Shown here: piece by piece, positions 1-7,613 of the stretch
Position numbering within the stretch: position 1 is the stretch's first letter
How the letters are laid out: every line of letters starts with the position of its first letter
Source: Corynebacterium sp.
GTDB lineage: Bacteria; Actinomycetota; Actinomycetes; Mycobacteriales; Mycobacteriaceae
Length of the DNA stretch: 18,835 nucleotides
NCBI GenBank assembly: GCA_030450335.1
Contig: JAKDIS010000044.1
Location: 1-18,835, forward strand
Reading direction: 5' to 3'
Translations under genes and position numbers: made by a program
Notes under the pieces: model-generated
What the model saw: the letters and a program-made list of their open reading frames with translations, nothing else
Database searches by the model: none
What the model was told of the DNA's origin: nothing

Positions 1-26
1 GGTCGGTAGGAGGCGGGGTCGGCCAT
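1..26 (-). CDS. uvrC: UvrABC system protein C, first codons only (partial)
   Basis: Only eight complete codons are inside the window, reading MADPASYR plus the start of a Pro codon, before the gene runs off the left edge. This resembles the N-terminus of corynebacterial UvrC as I remember it (MADP..YRP), and uvrC is the gene expected after the ribH/PH-protein pair in Corynebacterium. UvrC is the nuclease subunit of nucleotide excision repair. There is no Shine-Dalgarno sequence, but a TAGGCT hexamer lies 8 bases before the ATG, as at several other genes here. The identity rests on very few residues plus gene order, so it is tentative. Confidence 0.6.
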
Positions 27-34
27 GGACTCGG

Positions 35-40
35 AGCCTA
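35..40 (-). promoter_or_regulatory. Putative -10 element of a leaderless uvrC promoter
   Basis: TAGGCT on the minus strand, 8 bases before the uvrC ATG and just after the stop codon of the upstream PH-domain gene. The spacing places the transcription start at or next to the ATG. No good -35 hexamer is visible. The same hexamer with the same spacing precedes the PH gene and coaBC. Confidence 0.5.
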
Positions 41-45
41 CTCCC

Positions 46-591
46 CTACTCGTCGGGCATGTAGCGGTCCTCGAGGACGCGGAAGTCCTCCACCTTCCTG
101 GCGATCGTGGACCGGTCGGCGACCTGGAAGGCCATCATCGGCACGAACTCGAAGTCCGGCAGCTCGAGGCGGGCCCAGCGGGCCTTACGGGGGAAGGACA
201 GGCCGTGGATGATCGACCAGTGGTAGAACTGGGCGCCGAAGATGTTGCGGACCTCCACCCCGTCCTCGTTGACGCGCACCCGGGGGCGCAGCAGCATCAG
301 CACTGCGGCGGAGATGATCACGCCGATGCCGATGAACGCCCACTGGTCCACGCTGCTGACCGTGGCGCCGGTGTCCCCCACCCCGGAGACGACGGCCATG
401 AAGACGTGCACGGCCATGACCACGACCGCACCGATGACCGCCCACCACCGCAGGCTGGTGGAGGTGACGGTCAGCAGCCACTCCGGACGGCCCGCGCGAC
501 CGGGGGTCGCGCCGGTGGCCGTGCTATCCGCCGCACGGTCTACCGCGCCGTCGGCCACAGTGGACTGGGACACTGATTCAGAGCTGCTCAC
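46..591 (-). CDS. Two-helix membrane protein with C-terminal PH-like domain
   Basis: This 181-residue protein has a polar Ser/Thr/Ala-rich N-terminus (about 1-45), two hydrophobic segments (about 49-69 and 84-101) and a soluble C-terminal part (about 102-175) that looks like the bacterial PH-like domain of actinobacterial membrane proteins (motif RVRVNEDGVEVRNIFG). Both termini would face the same side, probably the cytoplasm. The start is a GTG; no Shine-Dalgarno sequence is present, but a TAGGCT hexamer 8 bases upstream fits a leaderless mRNA. The gene lies between ribH and uvrC, where Mycobacterium tuberculosis has a similar membrane protein (Rv1417, from memory). Molecular function is unknown; the riboflavin neighbourhood suggests but does not prove a flavin-related role. 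Confidence 0.8.
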   Translation of the reverse strand: MSSSESVSQSTVADGAVDRAADSTATGATPGRAGRPEWLLTVTSTSLRWWAVIGAVVVMAVHVFMAVVSGVGDTGATVSSVDQWAFIGIGVIISAAVLMLLRPRVRVNEDGVEVRNIFGAQFYHWSIIHGLSFPRKARWARLELPDFEFVPMMAFQVADRSTIARKVEDFRVLEDRYMPDE

Positions 592-599
592 GGGTCACC

Positions 600-605
600 A
601 GCCTA
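600..605 (-). promoter_or_regulatory. Putative -10 element of a leaderless PH-protein promoter
   Basis: TAGGCT on the minus strand, 8 bases before the GTG start, in the 45-base gap after ribH. The bases between it and the start contain no Shine-Dalgarno match. It supports both the chosen GTG and a transcript separate from the rib genes. Confidence 0.5.
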
Positions 606-612
606 CCCCCGG

Positions 613-636
613 GCACGGACCACGACGAAACCGTGC
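613..636 (-). other. Hairpin directly after ribH
   Basis: Six-base arms GCACGG and CCGTGC are separated by 12 bases and begin at the ribH stop codon. No T-run follows, so this is at best a weak or factor-dependent terminator, or an mRNA 3' end, for the ribE-ribBA-ribH transcript. The long loop makes it a modest signal. Confidence 0.3.
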
Positions 637-1119
637 TCAGCGTGCCGAGCGGATGTCGCGCAGCACCAGCAGCGAGTGCAGGACGGCGCGGGCGGCGTCC
701 GCCCCCTTGTCCTCCACGGCCCCGTCGCCGCCGGCGCGGGCGACGGCCTGGGCCTGGTTCTCCACGGTGAGCACACCGTTGCCGACGGGTTTTCCGCAGT
801 CCAGGGAGACGCGGGTCAGCCCGTAGGTCACGGCATTGCACACGTGGTCGAAGTGGGCGGTCTCCCCACGGATGACGCAGCCGTTGGCGACGACGGCGTC
901 GAAGTTCTTCGCCGCCTCCGCGGCCACGACGGGCAGTTCGACGGCACCGGCGACGCGCCACTGTCCGACGTAGGCTCCGGCCTGGCGCAGGGCGGTCACG
1001 GCGTGCTCGTGCAGCCGGTCGGTGACTTCGGCGTTCCAGGAGGCGGTGACCACGGCGATGCGGTAGCCCGCCCCGGCGTCGCGGGTGAGGGTGATGTCGG
1101 CGAGTCCGTCCGAGGGCAT
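637..1119 (-). CDS. ribH: 6,7-dimethyl-8-ribityllumazine synthase
   Basis: RibH condenses 5-amino-6-ribitylamino-uracil with 3,4-dihydroxy-2-butanone 4-phosphate to give lumazine, the penultimate step of riboflavin synthesis; family members assemble as pentamers or 60-mer shells. The 160-residue length is normal. Visible family motifs are VTASWNAEVTDRL (24-36), VAGAVELP (56-63), the phosphate/substrate loop GCVIRGETAHFDHV (80-93), with H89 matching the catalytic histidine, and PVGNGVLTVENQAQA (111-125). The ATG start has an ideal AAGGAG Shine-Dalgarno sequence 6 bases upstream. It follows ribBA after 25 bases, so it is probably the last gene of ribE-ribBA-ribH. Confidence 0.96.
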   Translation of the reverse strand: MPSDGLADITLTRDAGAGYRIAVVTASWNAEVTDRLHEHAVTALRQAGAYVGQWRVAGAVELPVVAAEAAKNFDAVVANGCVIRGETAHFDHVCNAVTYGLTRVSLDCGKPVGNGVLTVENQAQAVARAGGDGAVEDKGADAARAVLHSLLVLRDIRSAR

Positions 1120-1144
1120 GGGTGGCTCCTTAGGAGTGTGGTGG

Positions 1145-2473
1145 CTAGTGGGCGGCGGGGGTCAGCGAGTCGATCTGGTGGCCCATGCGGTCACGCTTGG
1201 TGCGCAGGTAGGCCTCATTCTCCGGGTTGGCGGGCAGCTCCACGGGCACCCGGCGGGTCACGGGGATGCCGTGGCGTTCCAGGTCGAGGCGCTTGCCGGG
1301 GTTGTTCGACAGCAGGGCCACCGAGCCGACGCCGAGGTCGCGCAGGATCTGGGCGGCGGCGCTGTACTCGCGCGAGTCCACCGGCAGGCCCTGGGCGGTG
1401 TTGGCGTCGACGGTGTCCAGCCCCTGGTCCTGCAGGTTGTAGGCCTTGAGCTTCGGCACCAGGCCGATGCCGCGGCCCTCCTGGCCGCGCAGGTACACCA
1501 GTACCCCGCTGCCGGCCTCGGCGATGCGGTCCAGGGAGGTGGACAGCTGCTCACCGCAGTCGCAGCGCAGGGAGCCGAAGATGTCGCCGGTGAGGCACTC
1601 GGAGTGGATGCGCACCAGGACGTCCTCGGCGCCGTTGAAGTTGCCGGTGTCTCCGGTGTCTCCTGTGGCACCGGCAACCAGTGCGACGTGCTCGACCCCG
1701 TCGATCAGGCCGTTATAGGCCACGGCGTGGAAGTTGCCGTAGCGGGTGGGCAGCCGGGACTCCACGCTGCGGGCCACCACCGGGGTGTGCACGCGGCGCC
1801 AGTCGGCGAGCTGCTCGATGGAGATCAACGACAGGCCGTGCTCGTCGCAGAAGCGGCGCAGCTCCGGCAGGCGTGCCATGCCGGTCGGGTCCTCCTCGGA
1901 GACGACCTCGCACAGCACACCGGCCGGACGCAGCCCGGCGGCGCGGGCGAGGTCCACGGAGGCCTCGGTGTGCCCGCCGCGTTCGAGGACCCCGCCCTTC
2001 TTCGCCCGCAGCGGCACGACGTGCCCGGGACGGTGGAAGCTCTCGCGGGTGGACGTGGGGTCGGCGAGCAGGCGCAGGGTGCGGGCACGGTCGGTGGCGC
2101 TGATGCCGGTGGTGATGCCCTCGGCGGCGTCGACGGTGACGGTGTAGGCGGTGCCGCGGACGTCCTCGTTGCGGGCGACCATGGGCGGCAGCCCGAGCCG
2201 GTCGGCCTCACTGTCGGGAACGGCGGCGCAGATGTAGCCCGAGGAGTGCCGGACGGTGAAGGCCACGGTCTCGGCGGTGGCGGTCTCGGCGGCGAAAATG
2301 ATGTCGCCCTCGTTCTCCCGGTCCTCGTCGTCGACGACGACCACGGGCTTGCCGGCGGCGATGTCGCTGATGGCGTCCTCGACGGGGTCGAGCAGGCTGC
2401 CACGGTCGCCGGACTGGCTCCGGTCCGAGCTGGAGCCGTGGGTGCCGCTGGTGGGGTTGGTGAGGTCGCTCAC
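1145..2473 (-). CDS. ribBA: Bifunctional DHBP synthase / GTP cyclohydrolase II
   Basis: This enzyme supplies both precursors of riboflavin: the N-terminal half makes 3,4-dihydroxy-2-butanone 4-phosphate from ribulose 5-phosphate, and the C-terminal half opens the GTP ring. In the 442-residue protein, [10 protein letters not shown] (48-57) and [16 protein letters not shown] (165-180) mark the RibB active site. [17 protein letters not shown] (290-306) has the C-x10-C-x-C zinc ligands of RibA (C293, C304, C306), followed by [10 protein letters not shown] and [10 protein letters not shown] chose the GTG at 2473: it overlaps the ribE stop as GTGA and has AAGGAG 7 bases upstream. A start 57 bases earlier is open but lies inside ribE and adds an Arg-rich stretch atypical of the family. 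A short GDTGDTG expansion occurs before the zinc motif. Confidence 0.95.
   Translation of the reverse strand: MSDLTNPTSGTHGSSSDRSQSGDRGSLLDPVEDAISDIAAGKPVVVVDDEDRENEGDIIFAAETATAETVAFTVRHSSGYICAAVPDSEADRLGLPPMVARNEDVRGTAYTVTVDAAEGITTGISATDRARTLRLLADPTSTRESFHRPGHVVPLRAKKGGVLERGGHTEASVDLARAAGLRPAGVLCEVVSEEDPTGMARLPELRRFCDEHGLSLISIEQLADWRRVHTPVVARSVESRLPTRYGNFHAVAYNGLIDGVEHVALVAGATGDTGDTGNFNGAEDVLVRIHSECLTGDIFGSLRCDCGEQLSTSLDRIAEAGSGVLVYLRGQEGRGIGLVPKLKAYNLQDQGLDTVDANTAQGLPVDSREYSAAAQILRDLGVGSVALLSNNPGKRLDLERHGIPVTRRVPVELPANPENEAYLRTKRDRMGHQIDSLTPAAH
1645..1662. repeat. 9-bp tandem duplication inside ribBA
   Basis: CGGTGTCTC occurs twice in a row on the plus strand. It encodes the repeated GDT unit in [12 protein letters not shown], in the linker just before the GTP cyclohydrolase II zinc motif. 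The reading frame is kept. Confidence 0.8.
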
Positions 2474-3090
2474 TGGGCGTCTCCTTCTGCCTGGGACAGT
2501 CGTTCGAGGTACTTGGAGAGTACGTCGCACTCGATGTTGACGGTGTCGCCGGTCTTGAGGTCGCCGAGCATCGTCTCGGCGAGGGTGGTGGGGATCAGCG
2601 AGACCTCGAACCAGGGGTCGCTGACGGGCCCGACCTCAGCCACGGTGAGGGAGACACCGTTGACGGCGATGCTGCCCTTCTTGGCGACGTAGCGCGCGAG
2701 CTCGGCGCTGGCGCCGGTGAGTTCGAAGCGGAAGACCTCCCACTCGCTGCCCGGGGTGCGGGAGATGAGCTCGGCGGTGCCGTCGACGTGGCCCTGGACG
2801 ATGTGGCCGCCGAGACGCCCGCCGGCCGGTGTGGCGCGCTCCAGGTTGACCCGGTCACCGGGGTGCGCGGCACCGAGGGCCGTGTAGTCCAGGGTGACCT
2901 TCATGCAGTCGGCCCAGAAGCCGGTGGAGTCGAACTCGGTCACGGTGAGGCAGACACCGTTGACGCTGATGGACGCCCCGTGGGTGGCGTCCTGCAGGAC
3001 GTGGCTGCAGGCGATGCGGATGCGCTGGGCGTCTTCGGTGCCGTCTACCTCGGCGACCGTGCCCGTCTCCTCGACGATTCCGGTGAACAT
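2470..3090 (-). CDS. ribE: Riboflavin synthase, alpha chain
   Basis: Riboflavin synthase converts two molecules of 6,7-dimethyl-8-ribityllumazine to riboflavin and the pyrimidine that RibH reuses. The 206-residue protein starts with the invariant MFTGIVEE and shows the family's internal duplication: NGVCLTV (44-50) and NGVSLTV (144-150), with [12 protein letters not shown] (94-105) at the domain junction. The ATG has no Shine-Dalgarno sequence, but a TACACT hexamer ends 8 bases before it, suggesting a leaderless transcript. The stop overlaps the GTG of ribBA, so the two are probably translationally coupled. The gene is called ribC in some corynebacterial annotations. Confidence 0.96.
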   Translation of the reverse strand: MFTGIVEETGTVAEVDGTEDAQRIRIACSHVLQDATHGASISVNGVCLTVTEFDSTGFWADCMKVTLDYTALGAAHPGDRVNLERATPAGGRLGGHIVQGHVDGTAELISRTPGSEWEVFRFELTGASAELARYVAKKGSIAVNGVSLTVAEVGPVSDPWFEVSLIPTTLAETMLGDLKTGDTVNIECDVLSKYLERLSQAEGDAQ

Positions 3091-3098
3091 AACTGTTC

Positions 3099-3129
3099 AG
3101 TGTAGGACAGGTACCGGGGTGCTTGTGAA
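3099..3129 (-). promoter_or_regulatory. Putative promoter of ribE-ribBA-ribH (leaderless)
   Basis: TACACT (3099-3104, minus strand) is a good TANANT -10 match 8 bases before the ribE ATG. TTCACA (3124-3129) is a possible -35, with a slightly long 19-base spacer. It lies in the 89-base gap after ribD. No FMN riboswitch fits between this promoter and the ATG. Confidence 0.55.
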
Positions 3130-3179
3130 GCGGGGCACAGGAGCTGCACCGTGCTCCCGGAGTCACCGAAGGATCGGGT

Positions 3180-4277
3180 TCAGTTGCGCGTTGTCACGAT
3201 CAGCACATCCCCGCCGATGGTCTCTGCCGACCTCAATGTGAACCGATGGATGCCGGCCATCGTGGTCGTCGCACCCTGCGGTGCCACGACCGCCGGCAAA
3301 CCCGCCCCCAGTAGTGCCGGGGCGGTGTACGCCTCCACCGCGTCCACCAGACCGGCCGCCACGAATGCCGCCGTCAGGTGCGGGCCGCCCTCCACCAGGA
3401 CATCCACCACGCCCCTGCCCCACAACTCCTCGAGTACCACAGGCAGGTCGCGCGTCTGCAGGTGCAGGGCAGGACGGATCGACGCGTCCCCGGCCAGGTC
3501 CGAGGTTCCCACCACGATCCGCAGCGGCTGGTGGTCGTACAGGGATCCGTCCGCCCGCCGGGCGGTGAGGCGTGGATCATCCGCGACTACCGTCCCCGTC
3601 CCCACGAGGATCGCGTCTCGGCGCGCACGGTCACGGTGAACCCGTTGGCGGGCAACCTCGCCGGTGATCCACTGCGACGTGCCGTCCGTGGCCGCGGCGA
3701 AACCGTCCATCGTGGCGGCGTACTTCAGCGTCACGTGCGGCCGGCCCAGGCGCTGTGCCGCCAACCACGGCTCCACGCTGAACACCGGCACTCCCGCCAA
3801 GTTCCCGGTGTCTCCCACCAACGGTCCGATGACCTCTACCCCGGCGGCGCGGAGATACTCCGCTCCCCCGCCCTGTGTCTCACCCGGGTCGGCGAAGACG
3901 AACACCACGCGCGCCACGCCCGCCGCCAGCAGTGCCTGACTGCACGGACCCGTGCGTCCGGTGTGGTTACAGGGCTCCAGGGTCACCACGGCCGTTCCCC
4001 CACGCGCCCGCTCCCCCGCGGCGGTCAGAGCGTTGACCTCGGCGTGGGCACCACCGGGAGGGCTCGTCGCCCCGACACCGACAACAGTCCCCTGGGCGTC
4101 CAGCACCACCGCGCCGACCGGCGGGTTCGGCGAGGTCGTCCCGCGGACCTCCTGGCCGGCGGCGTCCGCCTGCAACACCGCGGCGGCCAGTGACTCGGCC
4201 TCCCAGGACTCTGCAGGCTCCCCGGCACCTGCCTCGGCGAGCAGAGCGGACAGCCGGTCGACGAGCGGGTCCGTCAT
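3180..4277 (-). CDS. ribD: Bifunctional diaminohydroxyphosphoribosylaminopyrimidine deaminase / reductase
   Basis: RibD carries out the second and third steps after GTP ring opening: deamination of the pyrimidine, then NADPH-dependent reduction of the ribosyl side chain. The 365-residue length is typical. The N-terminal cytidine-deaminase-like domain has TSPNPPVGAVV (48-58), HAE (78-80) with catalytic E80, and PCNHTGRTGPC (102-112); H78, C103 and C112 are the expected zinc ligands. The reductase domain has KYAATMDG (185-192), SQWITG (201-206), DAILVGTGTVVADDPRLT (221-238) and VEGGPHL (295-301). Its ATG overlaps the rpe stop as ATGA without a clear Shine-Dalgarno sequence, so translation is probably coupled to rpe. 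Confidence 0.96.
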   Translation of the reverse strand: MTDPLVDRLSALLAEAGAGEPAESWEAESLAAAVLQADAAGQEVRGTTSPNPPVGAVVLDAQGTVVGVGATSPPGGAHAEVNALTAAGERARGGTAVVTLEPCNHTGRTGPCSQALLAAGVARVVFVFADPGETQGGGAEYLRAAGVEVIGPLVGDTGNLAGVPVFSVEPWLAAQRLGRPHVTLKYAATMDGFAAATDGTSQWITGEVARQRVHRDRARRDAILVGTGTVVADDPRLTARRADGSLYDHQPLRIVVGTSDLAGDASIRPALHLQTRDLPVVLEELWGRGVVDVLVEGGPHLTAAFVAAGLVDAVEAYTAPALLGAGLPAVVAPQGATTTMAGIHRFTLRSAETIGGDVLIVTTRN

Positions 4278-4960
4278 GCCCCGGCGACCGCCTGCGCGGC
4301 AGTGTTCCGCAGCTCGGTCACCCGGGCTTCGGGATTCTCTGCCCCGAACACGCTCGAGCCGGCGACGAAGACGTCCACCCCGGCCTCGGCGCTGACGCCC
4401 ACCGTGTCCGGCCCGATGCCGCCGTCGATCTCCACAAGGGTGTCCAGCACGTCGGCGTCGATACGGGCACGCAGGGCACGGACCTTGTCCAGCACCTCAG
4501 GCATGAAGGACTGCCCGCCGAAGCCCGGCTCCACACTCATCACCAGCACCGTGTCGAAGTCGGCGAGGTGGTCCAGCAGCGGTTCCACCGCGGTTCCCGG
4601 CTTGATGCTCACCCCGGCCCTGGTGCCCGCCTCACGCAACGTGGCGGCCAGGGCGACCGCGGCCTCCACGTCCGCCACGGCCTCCAGGTGGAAGGTCACG
4701 TTGCCGAACGCGGCGTAGTCGGATGCCCAGCGGGCCGGGTCCTCGATCATCAGGTGCACGTCCAGGAAGGTGTCCGTGGAGCGGCGCACAGCGTCCGCCA
4801 CCGGCAGACCGAAGCTCAGGTTCGGCACGAAGTGCCCGTCCATCACGTCGATGTGCAGCCAGTCCGCCCCCGGAACCAGGGCCACACTGCCCCTGATGTC
4901 CGCGAAGTCGGCGGCGAGGATGGACGGGGCGATCTGGGGCTGACGGCGCGCAGGACTCAT
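4274..4960 (-). CDS. rpe: Ribulose-phosphate 3-epimerase
   Basis: Rpe interconverts ribulose 5-phosphate and xylulose 5-phosphate in the pentose phosphate pathway; ribulose 5-phosphate is also the substrate of the RibB half of RibBA. The 228-residue TIM-barrel protein shows APSILAADF (11-19), HIDVMDGHFVPN (36-47), DVHLMI (67-72), VMSVEPGFGGQSF (140-152) and VEIDGGI (176-182). H36, D38, H69 and D179 are the expected metal ligands, D38 and D179 also acting as acid/base. The frame is open for 78 more codons upstream, but those run into rsmB and are Arg/Gly-rich, so I use the ATG at 4960. It lacks a Shine-Dalgarno sequence and has a -10-like hexamer 7 bases upstream. Confidence 0.95.
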   Translation of the reverse strand: MSPARRQPQIAPSILAADFADIRGSVALVPGADWLHIDVMDGHFVPNLSFGLPVADAVRRSTDTFLDVHLMIEDPARWASDYAAFGNVTFHLEAVADVEAAVALAATLREAGTRAGVSIKPGTAVEPLLDHLADFDTVLVMSVEPGFGGQSFMPEVLDKVRALRARIDADVLDTLVEIDGGIGPDTVGVSAEAGVDVFVAGSSVFGAENPEARVTELRNTAAQAVAGA

Positions 4961-4967
4961 GGCACCC

Positions 4968-4973
4968 ACTCTA
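4968..4973 (-). promoter_or_regulatory. Putative -10 element of a leaderless rpe-ribD promoter
   Basis: TAGAGT fits TANANT and lies 7 bases before the rpe ATG, in the 47-base gap after rsmB. A GGGACA sequence 19 bases upstream is only a weak -35 candidate. It supports starting rpe at 4960. Confidence 0.45.
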
Positions 4974-5007
4974 GTCGGGACGGCCGCTGAGATGTCCCCG
5001 AGGTGTG

Positions 5008-6573
5008 TCAGGGCCGCCGCAGCACCGCGAAGAACATCGCGTCGGTACCGTGACGGTGCGGCCACAGCTGCACGAACGGACCCGAGACGTCCTCCAACTC
5101 CGGGAACAGTGCGGTGGCGTCCTCGATGACCGCGCCGGTCTCCTCGGCCACCGCGCGCACCACCGCGCTGGTCTCCGCCGGGTGCGGCGAGCAAGTGGAG
5201 TACACCGTCACCCCGCCCGGCGCCGTCGCCGACACCGCCGAGCGCAGCAGGTCACGCTGCAGGGTGACCAGCGGGGCCACGTCCTCGGCCGACTTGCGCC
5301 AGCGCGCCTCCGGACGCCGACGCAACGCGCCCAACCCCGTACAGGGTGCGTCCACCAGCACGCGGTCGAAGCCGACACGTCCGGCATCGGAATCCTGCGA
5401 GCCAGGCACCTCGAGCCCCTCGACGCCGGCCAGATCACGGCCGTCGCCGAGGTGCACCGACACCGGCAGCCCCTGCGTGGCCTTGCGGACCAGCTCCGCG
5501 CGGTGCGGGGCGGACTCGACCGCGTCCACCCGTGCTCCGTCGCCCATCGCCCAGGACGCCAGGAACGCCGTCTTGCCGCCCGGCCCCGAGCACAGGTCCA
5601 GCCACCGGCCCTGGTCGCCATCCACCTCGGCGCGCAGCATCGCCAGGGCGATGAGCTGGCTGCCCTCGTCCTGCACCGAGGCCAGCGACTCCTTCACCGG
5701 CTCCAGCTTTCCCGGGTCGCCCTCGGAGAGGTACACCGCGTACGGCGACCACCGACCTTCCTCACCACCGGTGACCAGGGCGAGTTCCTCGGCAGTGATC
5801 TGGCCCGGACGCGCCGCCAGATGCACCAGCGGACGCTCGTCGTCGGCGGTCAACGCCGCCTCCAGCTCAGCGGCAGGCTCACCGGCGGCCCCGCCGAGGG
5901 CGGTGTTGAATACCTCGGCGATCCACGTCGGGTGGGCGTAACGCAACGCCAGGGCGTCCACCGGGTCGGTGAACCCGGCGGTGACGGTACCCAGCCACTC
6001 CTGCGGCGTCGAGCGGGTGATCCGGCGCAGCACACCGTTGGTGAAACCGGCGGCCTTCTCCTCACCGTTGGCCTTGACCAGCTCCACGGTGGTGTTCACC
6101 GCCGCATGGTCGTCGACACGGGTACGCAGCACCTGGTAGGCACCCAGGCGCAACGCGTCCAGCACCGTCTCGTCGATGCGTCCCACCGGGCGCCCGGCGG
6201 CCTCGGCGATCACGGCGTCCAGCAGGCCCTGGGCACGCAAGGTGCCGTAGGTCAGCTCGGTGGCGAAGGCGGCGTCGCGCCCGCTCAACCCGGCCGAGCG
6301 GATCACCCCGGGCAGCACCAGGTTGGCGTAGGCGTCCTGCGAACTGACCTGGCGCAGCACGCCGAAGACCGCGTCGCGCACCTTGTCGCCCGAGCCGCGC
6401 TTGCCCTGCTTCTCCCGCTGCTCCACCACGTCGCGGTGCTCCTGGCGGTGCGACTCGCTGCGCCGCCGGTAGCCTGACTGACCACCCTGACGGTGGTCGC
6501 CGGACGTCTTCTTCTGACCCGGACGCTGCTTCGGGGAATCCCCCGACGTCGACCGTGCGCGGAAACCTGCCAT
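5008..6573 (-). CDS. rsmB: 16S rRNA (cytosine-967-C5) methyltransferase family protein
   Basis: RsmB/Fmu uses S-adenosylmethionine to methylate C967 (E. coli numbering) of 16S rRNA. The 521-residue protein has a basic, Gln/Arg/Ser-rich, probably disordered N-terminus (1-60), a NusB-like RNA-binding domain (about 64-190) and a Rossmann-type methyltransferase domain. Visible motifs are LDLCSGPGGKT (325-335, SAM binding), VDAPCTGLG (407-415) and YSTCSPHPAET (458-468); C461 matches the catalytic and C411 the release cysteine of m5C methyltransferases. The ATG touches the fmt stop (TGATG) and has AGGGAG upstream, so it is co-transcribed with def-fmt. Target specificity is inferred from the family. 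Confidence 0.92.
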   Translation of the reverse strand: MAGFRARSTSGDSPKQRPGQKKTSGDHRQGGQSGYRRRSESHRQEHRDVVEQREKQGKRGSGDKVRDAVFGVLRQVSSQDAYANLVLPGVIRSAGLSGRDAAFATELTYGTLRAQGLLDAVIAEAAGRPVGRIDETVLDALRLGAYQVLRTRVDDHAAVNTTVELVKANGEEKAAGFTNGVLRRITRSTPQEWLGTVTAGFTDPVDALALRYAHPTWIAEVFNTALGGAAGEPAAELEAALTADDERPLVHLAARPGQITAEELALVTGGEEGRWSPYAVYLSEGDPGKLEPVKESLASVQDEGSQLIALAMLRAEVDGDQGRWLDLCSGPGGKTAFLASWAMGDGARVDAVESAPHRAELVRKATQGLPVSVHLGDGRDLAGVEGLEVPGSQDSDAGRVGFDRVLVDAPCTGLGALRRRPEARWRKSAEDVAPLVTLQRDLLRSAVSATAPGGVTVYSTCSPHPAETSAVVRAVAEETGAVIEDATALFPELEDVSGPFVQLWPHRHGTDAMFFAVLRRP

Positions 6574-7613
6574 CAGGACTCTCCCTCTGCTGCGTGCTGC
6601 TCTAGCGGACTCTCGAATGTGGCCGGGGACGTGGCCGGGGATGCGGACGGGGATACCTCGAACAGGTCGCCGCGGCCACGGGCCCAGTCCGCCGCGACCA
6701 TCATCTTCTTGCCCGGCGGCTGGATCCGGGTGATCTCCAGGACGCCGTCGCCGGTGCCCACGACCACCGCGGCCTTCGTGGCGCGCAGCTCACCGGGGGC
6801 CAAACGTGCGTCCTCGCTGTCGTCCTCGCTCGAGGGCACCGGAAGCATCAGGCCCAGCTTGTAGCGCTCGCCGTCGAGCACCGTCCACGGACCCGGCGCC
6901 GGGGTGTGCGCACGCGCGGTACGCTGCACCACCGCCGCCGGACGCCGCCAGTCCACCCGCGCCTGCGCGCTGGTGATCTTCGACGCGTACGTCGAGCCCG
7001 TCTCGTCCTGCTCCTCGGCGACGACCTCGCCGGAGGCCAGCCCCGACAACGTCCGGGACAACAGCACCCGACCCGAGTACGTCAGTCGTGTCAGCAGGTC
7101 GTCGGCGGTGTCCTCCAGCCCGATCGTCTCGGTGACCTCACCGGTGACCGGGCCGGCGTCCAACCCGGGAACGATGCGGAACGTCGAGGCACCCGTGGTG
7201 GTGTCACCGGCGGCGATGGCGGCCTGCACCGGTGCCGCACCGCGCCAACGTGGCAGCAGGGAGAAGTGCAGGTTGATCCACCCCTGCGGGAAGATCCCCA
7301 GCACGTCCTGCGGCAGGATCTGCCCGTAGGCCACCACCGCCACGGCCTCCGCACCGTCGGCGGCGTAACCGCGCAACGTCTCACGCACCTCCTCGGCGTC
7401 CTCGTGCCCCGGCTTCAACGAGGCGAACTTGTGCACGGGCACACCGTGGGCCGTGGCAACCTCCGCCACCGCCGAGGGGTGCAGCGTGCGGCCACGTCCA
7501 CGCTTGGCGTCCGGCTGGGTCAGTACACCGACGACCTCGTGGTCGGACTCCTCCAGCAGGTACTCCAGGGTCACCGCGGCAGGCTCGGGCGTGCCGGCGA
7601 AAAGGATCCTCAT
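6573..7613 (-). CDS. fmt: Methionyl-tRNA formyltransferase
   Basis: Fmt formylates the amino group of Met-tRNAi with 10-formyltetrahydrofolate, preparing the initiator tRNA. From the ATG at 7613 it has 346 residues: MRILFAGTPEPA (1-12), the catalytic signature NLHFSLLPRWRGAAP (114-128) with N114 and H116, and GLDAGP (150-155) with D152. The tRNA-binding C-terminal domain runs from about 210 to 312. I chose ATG 7613 because it overlaps the def stop as ATGA and gives the family-typical MRILFAGTP; a GTG 12 bases earlier has a GGGGAAG sequence near it and cannot be excluded. About 30 residues beyond the usual end form a Ser/Pro/Ala/Glu tail from a short DNA repeat. Confidence 0.95.
   Translation of the reverse strand: MRILFAGTPEPAAVTLEYLLEESDHEVVGVLTQPDAKRGRGRTLHPSAVAEVATAHGVPVHKFASLKPGHEDAEEVRETLRGYAADGAEAVAVVAYGQILPQDVLGIFPQGWINLHFSLLPRWRGAAPVQAAIAAGDTTTGASTFRIVPGLDAGPVTGEVTETIGLEDTADDLLTRLTYSGRVLLSRTLSGLASGEVVAEEQDETGSTYASKITSAQARVDWRRPAAVVQRTARAHTPAPGPWTVLDGERYKLGLMLPVPSSEDDSEDARLAPGELRATKAAVVVGTGDGVLEITRIQPPGKKMMVAADWARGRGDLFEVSPSASPATSPATFESPLEQHAAEGES
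6619..6654. repeat. 12-bp imperfect triplicate in the fmt 3' end
   Basis: Three consecutive 12-base units, GTGGCCGGGGAC, GTGGCCGGGGAT and GCGGACGGGGAT on the plus strand, encode a four-residue repeat ([12 protein letters not shown]) in the C-terminal tail of Fmt. The frame is kept, so this looks like replication-slippage growth of a dispensable tail. Confidence 0.8.

Noticed and set aside
2474..2530. 19-codon upstream extension of ribBA
   Set aside because: It lies inside ribE and skips the GTGA overlap and the AAGGAG ribosome-binding site that define the GTG at 2473.
1085..2692. Long plus-strand open frame opposite ribBA/ribE (about 535 codons)
   Set aside because: It is antisense to two intact, recognisable enzymes, is rich in Gly/Ala/Val/His/Gln without any family motif, and is what GC-rich codon bias creates on the opposite strand. 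The same holds for the long plus-strand frames at 5005-6477, 7703-9727, 9740-11518 and 11933-12976.
3091..3179. Possible FMN riboswitch before ribE
   Set aside because: The 89-base gap is too short for a full RFN element with expression platform, lacks its conserved segments, and a -10 box lies 8 bases before the ATG.
4961..5194. 78-codon N-terminal extension of rpe
   Set aside because: It lies largely within rsmB, is Arg/Gly-rich and unlike any Rpe. The ATG at 4960 gives a normal-length enzyme.
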